Origin: CALBPI01 sp039814545
GTDB taxonomy: Bacteria; Pseudomonadota; Gammaproteobacteria; Steroidobacterales; Woeseiaceae
Length of the DNA: 6,767 bases
Assembly: GCA_039814545.1 (NCBI GenBank)
Contig: JBCCBB010000119.1
Location: forward strand, 1-6,767
Direction of reading: 5' to 3'
Shown: piece after piece, positions 6,545 to 6,767 of the stretch
Layout of the letters: every line of letters starts with the position of its first letter
How positions within the stretch are numbered: the stretch's first letter is position 1
Made by a program: the position numbers and the translations under genes
Notes under the pieces: model-generated
Told to the model about the DNA's origin: nothing
The model's database searches: none
Seen by the model: only the letters and a program-made list of their open reading frames with translations

Positions 6545-6563
6545 GTTCGCCAGGGAGTTCGCC
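6545..6563 (-). repeat. Direct repeat GGCGAAC in the early leader
   Basis: Two exact copies of GGCGAAC (6563-6557 and 6551-6545) are separated by 5 nt, a 12-nt period, at about +9 to +27 of the predicted transcript. They could be a protein site on DNA or RNA, or chance. Confidence 0.4.
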
Positions 6564-6577
6564 CCAACTAGCCCGCG

Positions 6578-6607
6578 ATAATACCAGTCGGGCCTTACCT
6601 GCCTCAA
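6578..6607 (-). promoter_or_regulatory. Promoter of the rimP-nusA-infB operon
   Basis: On the minus strand TTGAGG (-35, 6607-6602) is followed after 18 nt by TATTAT (-10, 6583-6578, one mismatch). The -10 is preceded by TGG, an extended -10 element. The discriminator that follows, CGCGGGC, is very GC-rich, as in stringently controlled stable-RNA and translation-gene promoters. It lies 33 bp past the tRNA terminator, so the operon need not depend on read-through from the tRNA gene. The start site would be near 6571. Confidence 0.7.
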
Positions 6608-6640
6608 GGTGCCCGCCCTGGGCGTGCCATCTCGAGGCAT

Positions 6641-6673
6641 AAAAAAAGCCCGGTCTGCAAGCGAGACCGGGCT
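6641..6673 (-). terminator. Intrinsic terminator of the tRNA-fMet transcript
   Basis: AGCCCGGTCT (6673-6664) and AGACCGGGCT (6656-6647) make a perfect 10-bp GC-rich stem with a 7-nt loop, followed by seven T ending at 6641. It begins 11 nt after the tRNA 3' end and should stop most tRNA transcripts. Confidence 0.92.
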
Positions 6674-6684
6674 CTCGATAGCGG

Positions 6685-6761
6685 TGGTAGCGGGGGCAGG
6701 ATTCGAACCTGCGACCTTCGGGTTATGAGCCCGACGAGCTGCCAGACTGCTCCACCCCGCA
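6685..6761 (-). tRNA. metY: Initiator tRNA-fMet (CAU)
   Basis: The 77-nt gene folds as a cloverleaf and closely matches E. coli initiator tRNA. The anticodon CAU is at 6727-6725 within the CUCAUAA loop. The anticodon stem has the three consecutive G-C pairs (GGG/CCC) that mark initiators and let them enter the ribosomal P site. The first acceptor position is unpaired, another initiator hallmark used by methionyl-tRNA formyltransferase; here it is U1-U72, whereas E. coli has C1-A72. A73 and an encoded CCA end complete the gene. The T-arm is GCAGG-TTCGAAT-CCTGC. The symbol metY follows its position ahead of rimP, as in E. coli. The promoter is outside the window. Confidence 0.97.
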
Positions 6762-6767
6762 GCCGAG

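Larger units (their letters stand above)
6356..6571 (-). promoter_or_regulatory. rimP operon leader with tandem attenuator-like hairpins
   Basis: This untranslated leader runs from the predicted transcription start near 6571 to the rimP ATG. In order of transcription it holds two GGCGAAC repeats, an ACGTG/CACGT hairpin (6546-6532), a GCGAGC/GCTCGC hairpin (6502-6480), a first terminator (6470-6447), a branched inverted repeat (6446-6415), a second terminator (6404-6381) and the rimP ribosome binding site. A terminator-ended 'rimP leader' has been proposed in gammaproteobacteria as a candidate attenuator, and E. coli nusA is autoregulated. Membership of this sequence in that RNA family is inferred from position and architecture, not from an alignment. 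Confidence 0.6.

Noticed and set aside
1..6767. CRISPR, phage, insertion sequence, toxin-antitoxin or other accessory system
   Set aside because: No spaced repeats, transposase, integrase or unfamiliar gene is present; all coding space is the conserved housekeeping operon.

Overview
The window is a chromosomal segment of a GC-rich gammaproteobacterium. It carries the classic translation and transcription operon, all on the minus strand: initiator tRNA-fMet, then rimP, nusA, infB, rbfA, truB and rpsO (cut by the window edge). This gene order, the two C-terminal acidic repeats of NusA, the long charged linker of IF2 and the close resemblance of every protein to its E. coli counterpart point to Gammaproteobacteria. 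I cannot place it to genus.

Reading in the direction of transcription (high to low coordinates): the tRNA-fMet gene (6761-6685) is followed at once by a strong intrinsic terminator (6673-6641). A 329-bp gene-free stretch then holds a separate promoter (6607-6578, extended -10) and a leader of about 215 nt. The leader contains two tandem terminator-like hairpins (6470-6447 and 6404-6381), the second ending just before the rimP ribosome binding site. rimP (ATG at 6355), nusA and infB follow with 35-bp gaps. rbfA starts with GTG 12 bp after infB, and truB overlaps the end of rbfA by 17 bp. A 216-bp gap with several inverted repeats and a candidate promoter separates truB from rpsO, whose last four codons or so lie outside the window.

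The genes form a functional set. RimP and RbfA mature the 30S subunit, S15 is a primary 16S rRNA binder, IF2 brings the fMet-tRNA encoded at the head of the region to the 30S subunit, TruB makes Psi55 in tRNAs, and NusA controls pausing, termination and antitermination. In E. coli NusA also regulates its own operon.

No novel system is visible. The coding content is housekeeping. What deserves a second look is regulatory: the tandem-attenuator leader of rimP, the rpsO leader with two mutually exclusive foldings (one covering the start codon), a terminator facing the wrong way at the end of truB, and a U1-U72 mismatch in the initiator tRNA. The two very long plus-strand open frames opposite infB and nusA are in-register antisense shadows, not genes.
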